Below the pieces are notes generated by a model. It searched no databases. It was not told the origin of the DNA and saw only the letters and a program-made list of their open reading frames with translations. The translations under genes and the position numbers were made by a program. Below are positions 46,050 to 54,966 of a stretch of DNA of 64,000 nt, one piece after another. Each line of letters opens with the position of its first letter. The stretch's first letter is position 1. Origin of the DNA: Rhodoblastus sphagnicola (GTDB taxonomy: Bacteria; Pseudomonadota; Alphaproteobacteria; Rhizobiales; Beijerinckiaceae); contig NZ_NHSJ01000140.1 in assembly GCF_002937075.1 (NCBI RefSeq), positions 17,060 to 81,059 of the forward strand, in the 5' to 3' direction.

Positions 46050-46885
46050 AACGTCCTCCAGCGCAGCAGACGCCGCTCGGCCGCCCGGGCCAACAGGTTG
46101 AAGAGGAGGCCGACGCCGCCCAGCAGCAGGATGCACAGCAGCAGCCTGTCCATCTGGAACAATTGCTGGCCCTCGTTCATCTGGCCGCCGATGCCCGGCG
46201 CGATGTTGAACAGCAGTTCCGCGCCAACGGTCCCCGCCCATGCGCAGATCAGGGCGGAATGCAGGCCGGTGAAGATTTGCGGCAACGCGCAGGGCAGGGC
46301 GATCAGCCAGACGAAGCCCAGGCGGCCGAACAGCAGCACATTGGAAAGCTCCCGATAGGATTTGGGGACTTCCGCGACGCCGCGCCAGCTGTTGACCAGG
46401 GTCGGCTGGAACGCGGCCATGGCGATGAAGGCGATCTTGCCGGCCTCGTTGCCGCCGAACCACATCGACACCAGCGGAATCCAGGCGAACAGCGAAATCT
46501 GCCGATAGGTCATCAGGGTCGGGCCGAGCGCCCGCTGCGCCAGGGGCGAAAAGCCCAGCACAAGACCCGCCGATACGCCGGCGCAGGCGCCGAGGACGAA
46601 GCCGGCGAGATCGCGCCCGAGACTGGCGAGCACATGGTGAAACAGGTCGTCATGAACAAAACCTCGCCAGCCGCGAACCGCGACGGCTTCCAGCGACGGA
46701 AGAAATCTGGCGTCGACGCCGGGCAGATGCGCGCCAATCTCCCAGACCAGCAACGCCGCCAGCGGCGCGAGCCAAGGGCGCCAGCCGCTGGCGCCAAGTT
46801 TCGAGACGAGACGCGACAGCAAGCCCGGTCCCGCGCCTGGGCGGCTTTTCGCGCGCGCGGCGCCCAGCGCGACGGTGAAATTCAT
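46046..46885 (-). CDS. ABC transporter permease, SsuC-like (second of two)
   Basis: This 279-residue inner-membrane protein has about six hydrophobic segments and an EAA-type loop in a divergent form (V-P-K-S-Y-R-E-L-S-N-V-L-L). ATG 46885 overlaps the stop of the first permease (ATGA). Because it is distinct from that one yet coupled to it, the pair probably forms a heterodimeric channel. Confidence 0.82.
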   Translation of the reverse strand: MNFTVALGAARAKSRPGAGPGLLSRLVSKLGASGWRPWLAPLAALLVWEIGAHLPGVDARFLPSLEAVAVRGWRGFVHDDLFHHVLASLGRDLAGFVLGACAGVSAGLVLGFSPLAQRALGPTLMTYRQISLFAWIPLVSMWFGGNEAGKIAFIAMAAFQPTLVNSWRGVAEVPKSYRELSNVLLFGRLGFVWLIALPCALPQIFTGLHSALICAWAGTVGAELLFNIAPGIGGQMNEGQQLFQMDRLLLCILLLGGVGLLFNLLARAAERRLLRWRTL

Positions 46886-47736
46886 GCGGCGCCCTCCAGA
46901 TGCCAGCGGCTCAAGCGGAGTTCGACCCATCGCAGCAGGGTGTGGAAAATGAGACCGATGAGCGCGATGACCGCCATCGCGGCCATCACCAGCTCCAACT
47001 GGAACAGCTGGCGGCCGTAGGCCATCATGTAGCCAAGCCCTTCAAACGAGGCGAGCAGTTCGACGGCCACCAGCGCGTGCCAGGCATTGGCCAGGCCTTC
47101 GCGCAAGCCGGTGAAGATCGAGGGCAGGGCGCAGGGCAGGATGATCGTGGAAAAAGTCGCGCGCCGGTCGAACATCAAGACCCTGCCGAGTTCGCGGTAG
47201 CCGGCCGGCACGTCGCGCACGCCCTGCAATGTGCAAAGCGTCGCCGGCAGGAACGCCGCCCAGGCGATCAGCACGATTTTCAAAGTCTCGCCAATGCCGA
47301 ACAGCAGCATCAGCACCGGCATCCAGGCGATATGCGGAATCTGGTTGAAGGCGAGAAAGAAGGGCTCGATATAGCCGCGCAGGGTCGCCGACGCGCCGAG
47401 CGCGCCGCCGACGCCGACTCCGGCGACGATCCCGACGGCGAAGCCGGACAGGACACGCTGGAGACTGACGAGCGTGGCGCTTTGCAAGCTTCCGTCCGCG
47501 GTAGTTTCGCGCAGCGTCTGCCAGACCGCGTCCGGCGACGGCAGGATCTGCTCGGGAATCCAGTTCCACCGCGCGCAAAAGAACCAGGCGGCGGCAAGCC
47601 CGACGGGAACCGCGAGGCCCGCCAAGGCCTTGGCTGCGAACTTGGCGGCGAAGGCGCCGAACCGGCGCAGGCGGTCCGACATCGACATCCCGATCCCCGG
47701 TCGGGCGGGCAGGGCTAGGGTTCGTCCGAGGCTCAT
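46882..47736 (-). CDS. ABC transporter permease, SsuC-like (first of two)
   Basis: This 284-residue inner-membrane permease has at least five membrane segments and the loop V-P-A-G-Y-R-E-L-G-R-V-L (about 170-181), the counterpart of the EAA motif. ATG 47736 chosen with GAGG upstream; GTG 47742 and later ATGs are alternatives. It is separated from the binding-protein gene by 240 bp that contain their own dyad site, so permeases and ATPase may be transcribed separately. Confidence 0.82.
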   Translation of the reverse strand: MSLGRTLALPARPGIGMSMSDRLRRFGAFAAKFAAKALAGLAVPVGLAAAWFFCARWNWIPEQILPSPDAVWQTLRETTADGSLQSATLVSLQRVLSGFAVGIVAGVGVGGALGASATLRGYIEPFFLAFNQIPHIAWMPVLMLLFGIGETLKIVLIAWAAFLPATLCTLQGVRDVPAGYRELGRVLMFDRRATFSTIILPCALPSIFTGLREGLANAWHALVAVELLASFEGLGYMMAYGRQLFQLELVMAAMAVIALIGLIFHTLLRWVELRLSRWHLEGAA

Positions 47737-47913
47737 CGTCACCGCCTCGTCGGCCTGGATGTCGGGAGGCCCGCGACAGAGCGGCCGAAGCCCAGACCTC
47801 CCGTTCGTTCGACTGTCATGCGCAAGGCCTCCGACCTGGAATTTCCGTGGGGATCGCGCATCGCTTTCGAGGGCTGACCGCTGACGCGCGCGCCGGTATT
47901 ATTTATGAGTAAG

Positions 47914-47930
47914 CCTATAGTCTTTATATT
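47914..47930. promoter_or_regulatory. Dyad operator-like site 4
   Basis: CCTAT, 7 bp, ATATT, in an AT-rich patch between the binding-protein gene and the first permease, 178 bp before the permease start. One half-site is good, the other has two deviations. It has the same spacing as the other sites. Confidence 0.45.
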
Positions 47931-47980
47931 GTTTTAGTAAAAGGCATTCGCGCCCTCGTCAAGCGCTTTCTGGCAAACCC

Positions 47981-49090
47981 TCACTGGCTGGCGCTTCGGG
48001 TTTTTTCGACCTCGCCATCGGAAATCTTGTCGCCCTTGGCGTCATAGGCGGGCCAGAAATGTTCGAGGCCGAGTTCTTTCAACGCGTGATCGAGATATTT
48101 GGGCTCCAGCCAGGCATCGACATCGACGTCCTTTTTCAACAGGCCATAGGCCTTGGCGCGCTCGGTTTGCGCCTTGTAGCGACCGATGGTGTAGGGGTCT
48201 ATCAGCGGGCTGATCCGCCACGCCAACCGCTCGCCCTGATGGTCGGCGACGAAGCTGCTCACAGGCAGGCCTGATTTCGCCCAGATCTCGAACACCTTGT
48301 CGCGATTGGCTTCGTCGGCGGTGAAGCCGGCGGCCTTGACGAAGGCGTTGACGACCTTTTGCGTCGTGTCGGGATGCGCCTTTTCAAAATCCTCGGTCAC
48401 GAAGATCGCGGCGTTGCGGCCCAATGCGCTGACCTCGTCCTTGTTCGAATAGACGATCTTGACCAAGCCGTTTCGCGCGAGATCGAGATATTCGACCTGG
48501 CCGAACACCGCGTCGACATTGCCCGACAGGAGGGCGGAAACCGCCGCGGCGGAGTCGAGGCTGACGAAGCGGACGTCCTTTTCCGTCAGGCCATGCGCCG
48601 CGAGCGCGAGATCGGTGGCGATCTGAAGATTGGTGCCGCGAAACTGCGACACCTTGCGTCCCTTCAAGTCCGCGATGGAATGGATATCGGAATTGGCGGG
48701 AACCGCGAGATAGAGCGGTTCGCGCACGCTGGCGCTGAGCAGGAGGCGGGTGCGCAGGCCCCGGGATTTTCCGACCAGCGCCGGCAGGTCGCCCAGCGCG
48801 AAGACATCGATCTGTCCGGCCGCGATCGCCTCGTTGATCACGGGGCCGGCGCCGCGAAAGAAGGTCCAGGTCACCTTGACGTCGGGCTGGTCCTTGAACT
48901 CGTCCTCGACGAAGCGCTGCACATGCGCCACCGCGACAGACGTGCTGTGAACAAAGGGCCGGCCGTCGAGACCCGTTCCAGGGACGGCGATGCGAATTTC
49001 GGTCTCCGCCCATGCGGATGTCGCGGCCAGCGCGCAAAAATTCAGCGCCGACAGGGCGAGGGCGAACATCGAGGCGAGTTTTCGAACCAT
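47981..49090 (-). CDS. ABC transporter substrate-binding protein, SsuA/TauA-like
   Basis: This 369-residue periplasmic binding protein has a Sec signal peptide (about 1-28, cleavage after S-A-W-A). The body shows the sulfonate/taurine-binding layout: a T-F-F-R-G-A-G-P segment near 78, D-V-F-A-L-G-D-L-P near 95, G-R-K-V-S-Q-F-R-G-T near 150. GGAG eight bases before the ATG. With two permeases and an ATPase downstream it forms the second sulfonate-type importer in the window. Its ligand is unknown and probably differs from that of the first system, as the two binding proteins are quite different. Confidence 0.82.
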   Translation of the reverse strand: MVRKLASMFALALSALNFCALAATSAWAETEIRIAVPGTGLDGRPFVHSTSVAVAHVQRFVEDEFKDQPDVKVTWTFFRGAGPVINEAIAAGQIDVFALGDLPALVGKSRGLRTRLLLSASVREPLYLAVPANSDIHSIADLKGRKVSQFRGTNLQIATDLALAAHGLTEKDVRFVSLDSAAAVSALLSGNVDAVFGQVEYLDLARNGLVKIVYSNKDEVSALGRNAAIFVTEDFEKAHPDTTQKVVNAFVKAAGFTADEANRDKVFEIWAKSGLPVSSFVADHQGERLAWRISPLIDPYTIGRYKAQTERAKAYGLLKKDVDVDAWLEPKYLDHALKELGLEHFWPAYDAKGDKISDGEVEKTRSASQ

Positions 49091-49160
49091 TTTGATGTCT
49101 CCGGCTCGCGAAAGACGCGGGACGGCGGTCGTTGCATCTTGCGCGAAGTTAGATTGTTAT

Positions 49161-49177
49161 CCTATCGTATTAATAGA
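49161..49177. promoter_or_regulatory. Dyad operator-like site 5 between divergent transporter genes
   Basis: CCTAT (49161-49165), 7 bp, ATAGA (49173-49177): nine of ten half-site bases fit a perfect dyad. It lies 71 bp before the ABC binding-protein gene and 60 bp before the MFS gene, so one site could control both directions. Confidence 0.66.
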
Positions 49178-49236
49178 TAAATACCAGCACTCACAACCCG
49201 CGCTCACGACCCGCTCTTTGCCGCCAAGGATTTCCG

Positions 49237-50442
49237 ATGCCCTCTTCGCCCGCCCGGCGCCTGATCCTGGGCTATGTCCTTCTCAACGCCTCCAGCGGCG
49301 TCGCCGTGGGCATGACGCAACTCGCCATGCCGCTGTTCGCGCTGCATCTCGGCGCCTCGCCGCCGGAGATCGGCATGATTCGCGCCGTGGCCGGAGCGGG
49401 CCTGCTGCTGACGGCGATCCCCGCCGGATTCCTCAACGACCGCTTCGGCGCCGCGCCGATGTTCCATCTCGGCAACGCCGCAGGCATTGTGTGCTGCCTG
49501 ATGCTTCCCGCGATTGATTCGCTCTGGCTCCTGCTGCTTGCGCTGGGCGCGGAAGGGATCGCGCGCTCGATCAAATTCAATGCGTTGAGCAGTTCGTTCT
49601 ACCGGGCGTTGCCGGTCATGGGCGTCGACAAGGTCGGCTGGCCGCGCGGCTCGCTGTCGATCGGGCTCGGCTTCGCCGGGCCGCTCCTCGCCGGCCTTCT
49701 CATCGCGCGCGGCGATTTCGTCGCGGTATTCATGATCGCGGCGGCGATCCAACTGGTTCCCAGCCTCATTTTTTTCAGACTGGCGCCGGTGCATCCGCGC
49801 GACGACGACCGGCCGAAACTGGCCCTGGGCTTCAGAGGCGCCGCGCGCGCTTACGCCGATGTCATCGCCCATCGCAACGTTGCGGTCGCCCTTGGGGCGG
49901 AAGCCATCGGCGCCGGCGGCTTCTGCATCTTCAGCACGTTCATCGGCGTGGCCGCGACCTCGGACCTCGGCTTTCCCGCCTGGACCTCCGCTTTGTTCAT
50001 CGGCGCCGAGGGCCTCGCCTATATTCTGTCGCTGTTCTTGCTGGGGCGGCTGACGCAGAGTCGGTCCTACCGGGAGACCGCGCTGACCGGACTCGGTCTG
50101 GTCGCGCTGGCGCTGACGGGCGTGTCGCTGTCGTCGCGACTCGACCTGCTCATGGGATTTTCCGCGCTGCTTGGCGTCGGACTCGGCGTGCTCAACCTCG
50201 TCAGTTCGACCCGCGCGGCCACGGTTCCCGGCGAGAAAGGCAAGGTGGCCGCTCTGTTCGCCACCGCCGTCAGCGTCGGCATCGTCATTGGGCCGATCTT
50301 CGCCGGTTTCGTCGCGGCCATGTTCGGCAGTCGCGCCGTCTTCATCGCCTTCGTCCCGCCCTGCCTGCTGCTGGCGGCTTTTACCGCCCGCAAACAACAA
50401 GCGTTTCCGCCCGAAGCGGAAGAGGCCGCCGAGGCGGCCTAG
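49237..50442 (+). CDS. MFS transporter
   Basis: This 401-residue major facilitator has about 12 hydrophobic segments and the loop motif G-F-L-N-D-R-F-G-A between helices 2 and 3 (a variant of G-x-x-x-D-R-x-G). AAGGA six bases ahead of ATG. It is transcribed away from the second sulfonate-type ABC importer and shares its control region, which suggests export of a by-product or import of a related compound. Substrate unknown. Confidence 0.82.
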   Translation: MPSSPARRLILGYVLLNASSGVAVGMTQLAMPLFALHLGASPPEIGMIRAVAGAGLLLTAIPAGFLNDRFGAAPMFHLGNAAGIVCCLMLPAIDSLWLLLLALGAEGIARSIKFNALSSSFYRALPVMGVDKVGWPRGSLSIGLGFAGPLLAGLLIARGDFVAVFMIAAAIQLVPSLIFFRLAPVHPRDDDRPKLALGFRGAARAYADVIAHRNVAVALGAEAIGAGGFCIFSTFIGVAATSDLGFPAWTSALFIGAEGLAYILSLFLLGRLTQSRSYRETALTGLGLVALALTGVSLSSRLDLLMGFSALLGVGLGVLNLVSSTRAATVPGEKGKVAALFATAVSVGIVIGPIFAGFVAAMFGSRAVFIAFVPPCLLLAAFTARKQQAFPPEAEEAAEAA

Positions 50443-50489
50443 CGCATAGTCCCGAAAAGTGTGCGCGGTTTTCGGACAAGACTATGCGC
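50442..50489. repeat. Near-perfect palindromic repeat (REP-like)
   Basis: GCGCATAGTC (50442-50451) and GACTATGCGC (50480-50489) are exact inverses, with inner arms CCGAAAA and TTTTCGG. This is the pattern of a common Rhizobiales intergenic palindrome. It begins at the MFS stop codon and lies between convergent genes, so it probably ends transcription from both sides. Confidence 0.65.
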
Positions 50490-50500
50490 CAATTCAGAGA

Positions 50501-51265
50501 TCAAAGCATCCAGCGCCCGCCGTTGACGTCGAGCGTGGCGCCGACCAGATAGCTCGCGCCCGGCGACGCCAGGAACAGCACGGCGGCGACGATCTCGGCG
50601 TTTTCGCCAAGTCTCCCGATCGGAATATCCGAGAGATAACGCGCCCTCAGCTCGCGCGGCACATTGTCCCAGACCGAATCGAGGCGGGGGCTTGACCGGA
50701 TGATGCCGGGCGCGACCACATTGACGTTGATTCCGAACGGCGCGACCTCGCGCGCGACCTGCCGGCTGAACGCTTGCACCCCGGCTTTGGCGGCCGAATA
50801 GGCGGGACCGCCGAGGATGGTCATCGCGCGTCCCGCCTGCGAGGAAATGTTGACGATCTTGCCATCGCCCTGCTGCTTCAACAGGGGAAGCACGGCCTGC
50901 GTCACCAGGAACACGCTCTTCAGATTGGCGCCGAGCACGCGATCCCAATCGTCCTCGGAAATCTCCTCGACCTGCTTCGGACTCCCATCGCCGCCGGCGT
51001 TGTTGACGAGAATGTCGACGCGGCCGAACGCATCGCGCGCGCTGGCGATCAGCCCCTCGACCTCGCTCTTGTTGGCGACGTCGGCCCGCACGCCGATCGC
51101 CTGGCCGCCGGCGTCGCGAATCCTGGCGACCACGCGCGCGATTCGGCCGGGGTCGCGGCCATTCACCACCACCGCCGCGCCCTCGGCGGCGAAGGCGACC
51201 GCGATCGCCTCGCCAATGCCTGATGAGGAGCCCGTGACCAGGGCGACTCTTTTGTCGAAACTCAT
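50501..51265 (-). CDS. Short-chain dehydrogenase/reductase
   Basis: This 254-residue classical SDR has the NAD(P) loop T-G-S-S-S-G-I-G, N-N-A-G, catalytic serine region (N-I-S-S-Q) and Y-S-A-A-K. GGAGAGA six bases before ATG. It is divergent from the radical SAM/nitrogenase-like operon with the dyad site between, so it is probably co-regulated with that system and may oxidise or reduce an alcohol or ketone derived from its substrate or product. Confidence 0.85.
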   Translation of the reverse strand: MSFDKRVALVTGSSSGIGEAIAVAFAAEGAAVVVNGRDPGRIARVVARIRDAGGQAIGVRADVANKSEVEGLIASARDAFGRVDILVNNAGGDGSPKQVEEISEDDWDRVLGANLKSVFLVTQAVLPLLKQQGDGKIVNISSQAGRAMTILGGPAYSAAKAGVQAFSRQVAREVAPFGINVNVVAPGIIRSSPRLDSVWDNVPRELRARYLSDIPIGRLGENAEIVAAVLFLASPGASYLVGATLDVNGGRWML

Positions 51266-51359
51266 GAATTCTCTCCGACTCGGAAAATCCCACGCCGCCC
51301 GGGCGCGACAGGTTCAAACCTCTTGCGCTGCCGAGCGGATCGTTCTAAATAACATCATA

Positions 51360-51376
51360 ACGATAGGGTTTATAGG
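51360..51376. promoter_or_regulatory. Dyad operator-like site 6 before the nitrogenase-like operon
   Basis: ACGAT (51360-51364), 7 bp, ATAGG (51372-51376); on the other strand CCTAT-N7-ATCGT. It lies 56 bp before the radical SAM gene and 95 bp before the divergent SDR. It has the same spacing as sites 1, 2 and 5. Confidence 0.6.
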
Positions 51377-51431
51377 TAATTTGAAGGCAGTTTCGCGCGT
51401 CGGGCCGCTTTCGGCATCTGGAGAGACAACA

Positions 51432-52652
51432 ATGGCGACGTCTGAAATCGGATTGAAAAACCGTTTGTATCAGGAGTTGGCTCTCAAGGCCGAATTGCAG
51501 ACCGATGGCCTCGCTATCGATTCGGAGACGCTCAGCTTCATCGCGCCGGGCGTGAAAACGCAGGAGGCGGTGCATTGCCTGTTCGCCATGGATTTCGAGG
51601 TCTACAAGGGCCAGTTGCCGGCCTATTTCCGCCTTCCGCTCGGCCTTGTCGCGCCGTTCCGCTGGAACCCCAAGTCGCGCAACCGGCTCGCGCTGGATGG
51701 CGAGCGCGTCATTGTCGCGCGCGGTGACAATGAACTCAGCGAAGCCACCTTCCCCGAGCGTCCGGGCTTCTACGGCAAGAAGACCAGCGACGGCTCCGCG
51801 ATGGAGACCATCGGCCTGCTCGGCGCCGAACGGCAGTTGTTCATCGCCTATTCCAATGAGTGCTCCTACAAGGAGAAGGGCGAGGACTGCCTGTTCTGCA
51901 ACATCAATTTTACCGCCGACACCTACGGCGAGCGCGAAGGCATTTTCTGGAAGAGCGCGCGCCAGATCGGCGAAGTCTATGCCGAGGCGCGCCGGCTCGA
52001 TCTCGTCGACAAGGTCACGATCTCCGGCGGCGTCATCCCCGAGCGGCGCGAACTCGAATATTACAACGACGTGGCCGAAGCGATCCAGCATTTCGGCGGC
52101 GTCGTGGATTTCAACGGCACCGCCGTGGTCGCCGCCCCGATCGACCTGCGCAACATCGACCGCTTCAAGGAGGCCGGCTACCGCACCACGGCGATGAACA
52201 TCGAGATCTGGGAGAAGGGGATCTATGACGTGATCTGTCCGGGCAAGTCGCGCGAAAGCGGCGGCTGGGACCATTGGCGCTCCGCGCTGGAATATGCGGT
52301 CAAAGTGTTCGGCCACGGCCATGTCCGCTCGAACATCGTCGCGGGGATCGAGCCGAAGCGCTCGACCCTGAAGGGCATCGAATATCTGTCGGAACGGGGC
52401 GTCGTCGCCACGGCGAGCATCTGGTGCCCCAATCCCGGCTCCGAGCTTTACGGCCATCGCGCGCCCGAGCCGGAATGGTATGTGGACCTCGCGCACAAGA
52501 TCGCCGCGATCTGGGGCAAGGCCGGCTTCACCTGGGCCAATCTCTACGATTCCAACGCCGGCGTCGAAACCTTGCAGCACGACATCTGGCGCATCGAGCG
52601 CGAGACGCTGCCGATCTTCCCGCGCAAGCAACTCGCCGCCGCCGCCGAGTGA
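51432..52652 (+). CDS. Radical SAM protein with CX8CX2C cluster motif, nitrogenase-like operon
   Basis: A 406-residue protein with three cysteines at 144, 153 and 156 (C-S-Y-K-E-K-G-E-D-C-L-F-C). The spacing C-x8-C-x2-C departs from the usual C-x3-C-x2-C, but the context (T-I-S-G-G-V near 200, typical of the SAM-binding G-G-x-P-like strand) supports a radical SAM fold. It is not a canonical NifB: the motif differs and no NifX-type extension is present. GGAGA lies seven bases ahead of the ATG. It is followed after 69 bp by the NifH-like gene. It may modify a cofactor, the substrate or the partner protein; function unknown. Confidence 0.72.
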   Translation: MATSEIGLKNRLYQELALKAELQTDGLAIDSETLSFIAPGVKTQEAVHCLFAMDFEVYKGQLPAYFRLPLGLVAPFRWNPKSRNRLALDGERVIVARGDNELSEATFPERPGFYGKKTSDGSAMETIGLLGAERQLFIAYSNECSYKEKGEDCLFCNINFTADTYGEREGIFWKSARQIGEVYAEARRLDLVDKVTISGGVIPERRELEYYNDVAEAIQHFGGVVDFNGTAVVAAPIDLRNIDRFKEAGYRTTAMNIEIWEKGIYDVICPGKSRESGGWDHWRSALEYAVKVFGHGHVRSNIVAGIEPKRSTLKGIEYLSERGVVATASIWCPNPGSELYGHRAPEPEWYVDLAHKIAAIWGKAGFTWANLYDSNAGVETLQHDIWRIERETLPIFPRKQLAAAAE

Positions 52653-52721
52653 CGCTGGCCGAATGACGTTCTTGCTGAGCGGCCCGCCGGCCGCTCCGAA
52701 ACCCTTCGGAGGAGAAGATCC

Positions 52722-53594
52722 TTGAGCGCGAAACCCAAGCATATCGCCATTTACGGCAAGGGCGGCATCGGCAAGTCCACCACCACGTCCAACATCAGCG
52801 CCGCGCTCGCCGAGTCGGGTTTTCGCGTCATTCAGATCGGCTGCGATCCCAAGAGCGATTCCACCGTCATCCTGCGTGGCGGCGCCGAACTGCCAACCGT
52901 GCTGGACTCCCTGCGCGATCGTTCCCGGCCGAAGCTGGAGGACATTTCCACGCTCGGCTTCGGCGGTGTGCTGTGCATCGAGGCTGGCGGCCCGGTTCCC
53001 GGCGTCGGCTGCGCCGGGCGCGGCATAGCGGCGGCCGTCGATTTGCTCGAAGAACTCGACGTGTTCGGGACTTTCAAGCCGGACTATGTGCTTTACGACG
53101 TGCTCGGCGACGTGGTTTGCGGCGGCTTCGCCGTGCCGATCCGCGATGGCATCGCCGAGGCCGCTTTCGTCGTCGCCTCCTCCGATTTCATGGCGATCTT
53201 CGCCGCCAACAACCTGTTCAAGGCGATTGACAAATATGCCGCGACGGGCGGCGCCCGGCTCGGAGGCGTCATCGCCAACAGCCTGCAAACCCCCTATGCG
53301 CGCGACCTGCTCGACGATTTCGCGGCCCGCACCGGCACGGAAATCGTCGGCTATGTGCCGCGCTCGCAAGCTGTCGCGCAGTCCGAGCTTTATGGCCAGA
53401 CGGTGATTGAGGCGCAGCCCTATTCGGAGCAGGCCGAAATCTATCGCGCGCTGGCGCGCCGGGTGGTCGGCGACCATCCCACCCGCCTGCCAAAGCCGCT
53501 CGATGGACCGGACCTGAAGGACTGGGCCAAGCAATGGGGCGATCGCATCTTCGGCGTCGAGCATGGCGCGAAAAACTCCGCGGCGAGGCTCTGA
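52722..53594 (+). CDS. NifH/BchL-like ATP-dependent reductase of a nitrogenase-like system
   Basis: This 290-residue Fe protein homologue is NifH-like along its whole length: P-loop G-K-G-G-I-G-K-S-T, switch region G-C-D-P-K-S-D-S-T, and the two cysteines that hold the [4Fe-4S] cluster between subunits, Cys97 (V-G-C-A-G-R-G) and Cys133 (D-V-V-C-G-G-F-A). It should pass electrons one at a time, with ATP hydrolysis, to the two following subunits. TTG 52722 is the start, eight bases after a strong GGAGGAGAAG site. It is one base away from the next gene. The homologue classes are nitrogenase, protochlorophyllide reductase, Cfb and methylthio-alkane reductase; the reductase alone does not choose among them. 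Confidence 0.93.
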   Translation: MSAKPKHIAIYGKGGIGKSTTTSNISAALAESGFRVIQIGCDPKSDSTVILRGGAELPTVLDSLRDRSRPKLEDISTLGFGGVLCIEAGGPVPGVGCAGRGIAAAVDLLEELDVFGTFKPDYVLYDVLGDVVCGGFAVPIRDGIAEAAFVVASSDFMAIFAANNLFKAIDKYAATGGARLGGVIANSLQTPYARDLLDDFAARTGTEIVGYVPRSQAVAQSELYGQTVIEAQPYSEQAEIYRALARRVVGDHPTRLPKPLDGPDLKDWAKQWGDRIFGVEHGAKNSAARL

Positions 53595-53595
53595 C

Positions 53596-54966
53596 TTGGC
53601 GCGCCGTCCCCGCTTGCAAACGCGAGAAACCCGCCTCGGCGCGCTGGGCGCGCGGCTGGGAGACGCCGAATCCGTCGTCGCCGATTTCGCCGGCGACGAC
53701 CTGCCGCAAAAACGCATCCGCACCTTCTCGGAAGCCGCCCACGACGATCTCAGCGCCGCGCTGGACGTGCTCGGGCTGGTCGAGGATCTCGGTCTCGTCG
53801 TCCACGGGCCGCGCGGCTGCGCGGTCGGGCCGGGCGCCGCGCAGGAGAGCGCCACACTCGCGCGCATCGCGGTCACCGACCTCGACCAGCGCGACACCGT
53901 GCTCGGCGCCGGCGATGCGCTCGCCCGCACGCTGAAGCGGCTCAATGATGCGGTCAACCCCGCCGCGCTCGTCGTGCTGGGATCGCCGGTCGTCGCCATC
54001 AACAACGATGAAATCCGCGCCGTGGTCGCGGAGGTCGCTACGGAAATCGGCAAGCCCGTGGTTTGGGCGCGCACGGACGGTTTCCGCTCCCACATCGCCG
54101 CGACCGGCGCCGACGCCGCCGCCGACGCCCTGCTGAACATCGTCGATTTCCAGGGCGAACGCGAGCCGGACTTGGTGAACCTGCTGACGTCCTGGACTGG
54201 CCCCGCCATTGACGATTTCGCGGCGGCGATTTCGACGCTGGGCCTGCGCGTGAACGTGCTGCCGGCGGGCGCCAAGGTCGCCGCGCTGCATCGGGCGGCG
54301 CGCGCGCGTGCGAGCGTGGTTCTCGACCCCGACGGTCTCGACGCGCTGGCCTCGGGCCTGTCGGAGCGCTTCGGCGTTCCCGTTCTCGACGCGCCGCCGC
54401 CGATCGGGCCGAAGGCGACCGCCTTGACGCTCACGCGCCTCGCGGATCTCACAGGCCGCAAGATCCACGCGGAGGCGTCAGCGGCGGCCGTCGACTTTTT
54501 GCGCGACAAGCGTATCGTATTGGCGGGGCCATCCGCCTTCGCTTTCGCGCTGGCCGATCTCGCGGAAGCCGCCGGCGCCGAAGTTGTCGGCCTCACCCTG
54601 CCGCATCTCGACCGCACCCATTCCGAGCCGCTCGCCCGTTTCTCCGAACGCCGCCCCAAGGCGCAAATTCACATCGGGGAGGCGCAGGGTTTTGAACTCG
54701 CCAATGTCCTGCAACGGCTCGCGCCGGATCTGGTCGTCGGCGCCCCGGACGCCGTCGCGGCCGCGCTGCGGCTGGGCATTCCCGCCGCGCGGCTCGACCC
54801 CGCCGATGTGATCGGCGTATCCGGCGCCGACGCCTTCGCCAAAGCCGTCAGCGACGCTTTCGCCGGCGCGGCGCTGGCGCGGCGTCTCGCGCGCAGCTCG
54901 GCGCGCTATTCCGCCGGCTGGCTGCGCCGCAGCCCGGACTGGCACGTCAAGCTGGAGGTGAAGTAA
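53596..54966 (+). CDS. Nitrogenase-like component 1 subunit with a single cysteine (NifN/BchB position)
   Basis: This 456-residue component 1 homologue has the family outline (G-P-R-G-C near 71-75, then Q-R-D-T-V-L-G-A-G, then S-P-V-x-x-I-N-N-D-E-I). The whole protein contains only one cysteine, Cys75. The position of NifD Cys154 is Ser130, and there is no equivalent of the FeMo-co ligand Cys275. One cysteine here plus three in the next subunit would hold a single bridging [4Fe-4S], as in NifEN or protochlorophyllide reductase. The start is taken as TTG 53596; ATG 53563 would overlap the NifH-like gene. The stop overlaps the next ATG by one base. Confidence 0.85.
   Translation: MARRPRLQTRETRLGALGARLGDAESVVADFAGDDLPQKRIRTFSEAAHDDLSAALDVLGLVEDLGLVVHGPRGCAVGPGAAQESATLARIAVTDLDQRDTVLGAGDALARTLKRLNDAVNPAALVVLGSPVVAINNDEIRAVVAEVATEIGKPVVWARTDGFRSHIAATGADAAADALLNIVDFQGEREPDLVNLLTSWTGPAIDDFAAAISTLGLRVNVLPAGAKVAALHRAARARASVVLDPDGLDALASGLSERFGVPVLDAPPPIGPKATALTLTRLADLTGRKIHAEASAAAVDFLRDKRIVLAGPSAFAFALADLAEAAGAEVVGLTLPHLDRTHSEPLARFSERRPKAQIHIGEAQGFELANVLQRLAPDLVVGAPDAVAAALRLGIPAARLDPADVIGVSGADAFAKAVSDAFAGAALARRLARSSARYSAGWLRRSPDWHVKLEVK

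Noticed and set aside
51345..54659. Minus-strand open frame of about 1100 codons opposite the nitrogenase-like operon
   Set aside because: Composition is Ala/Arg/Ser-rich without domains, and it crosses three genes with clear family motifs on the plus strand.
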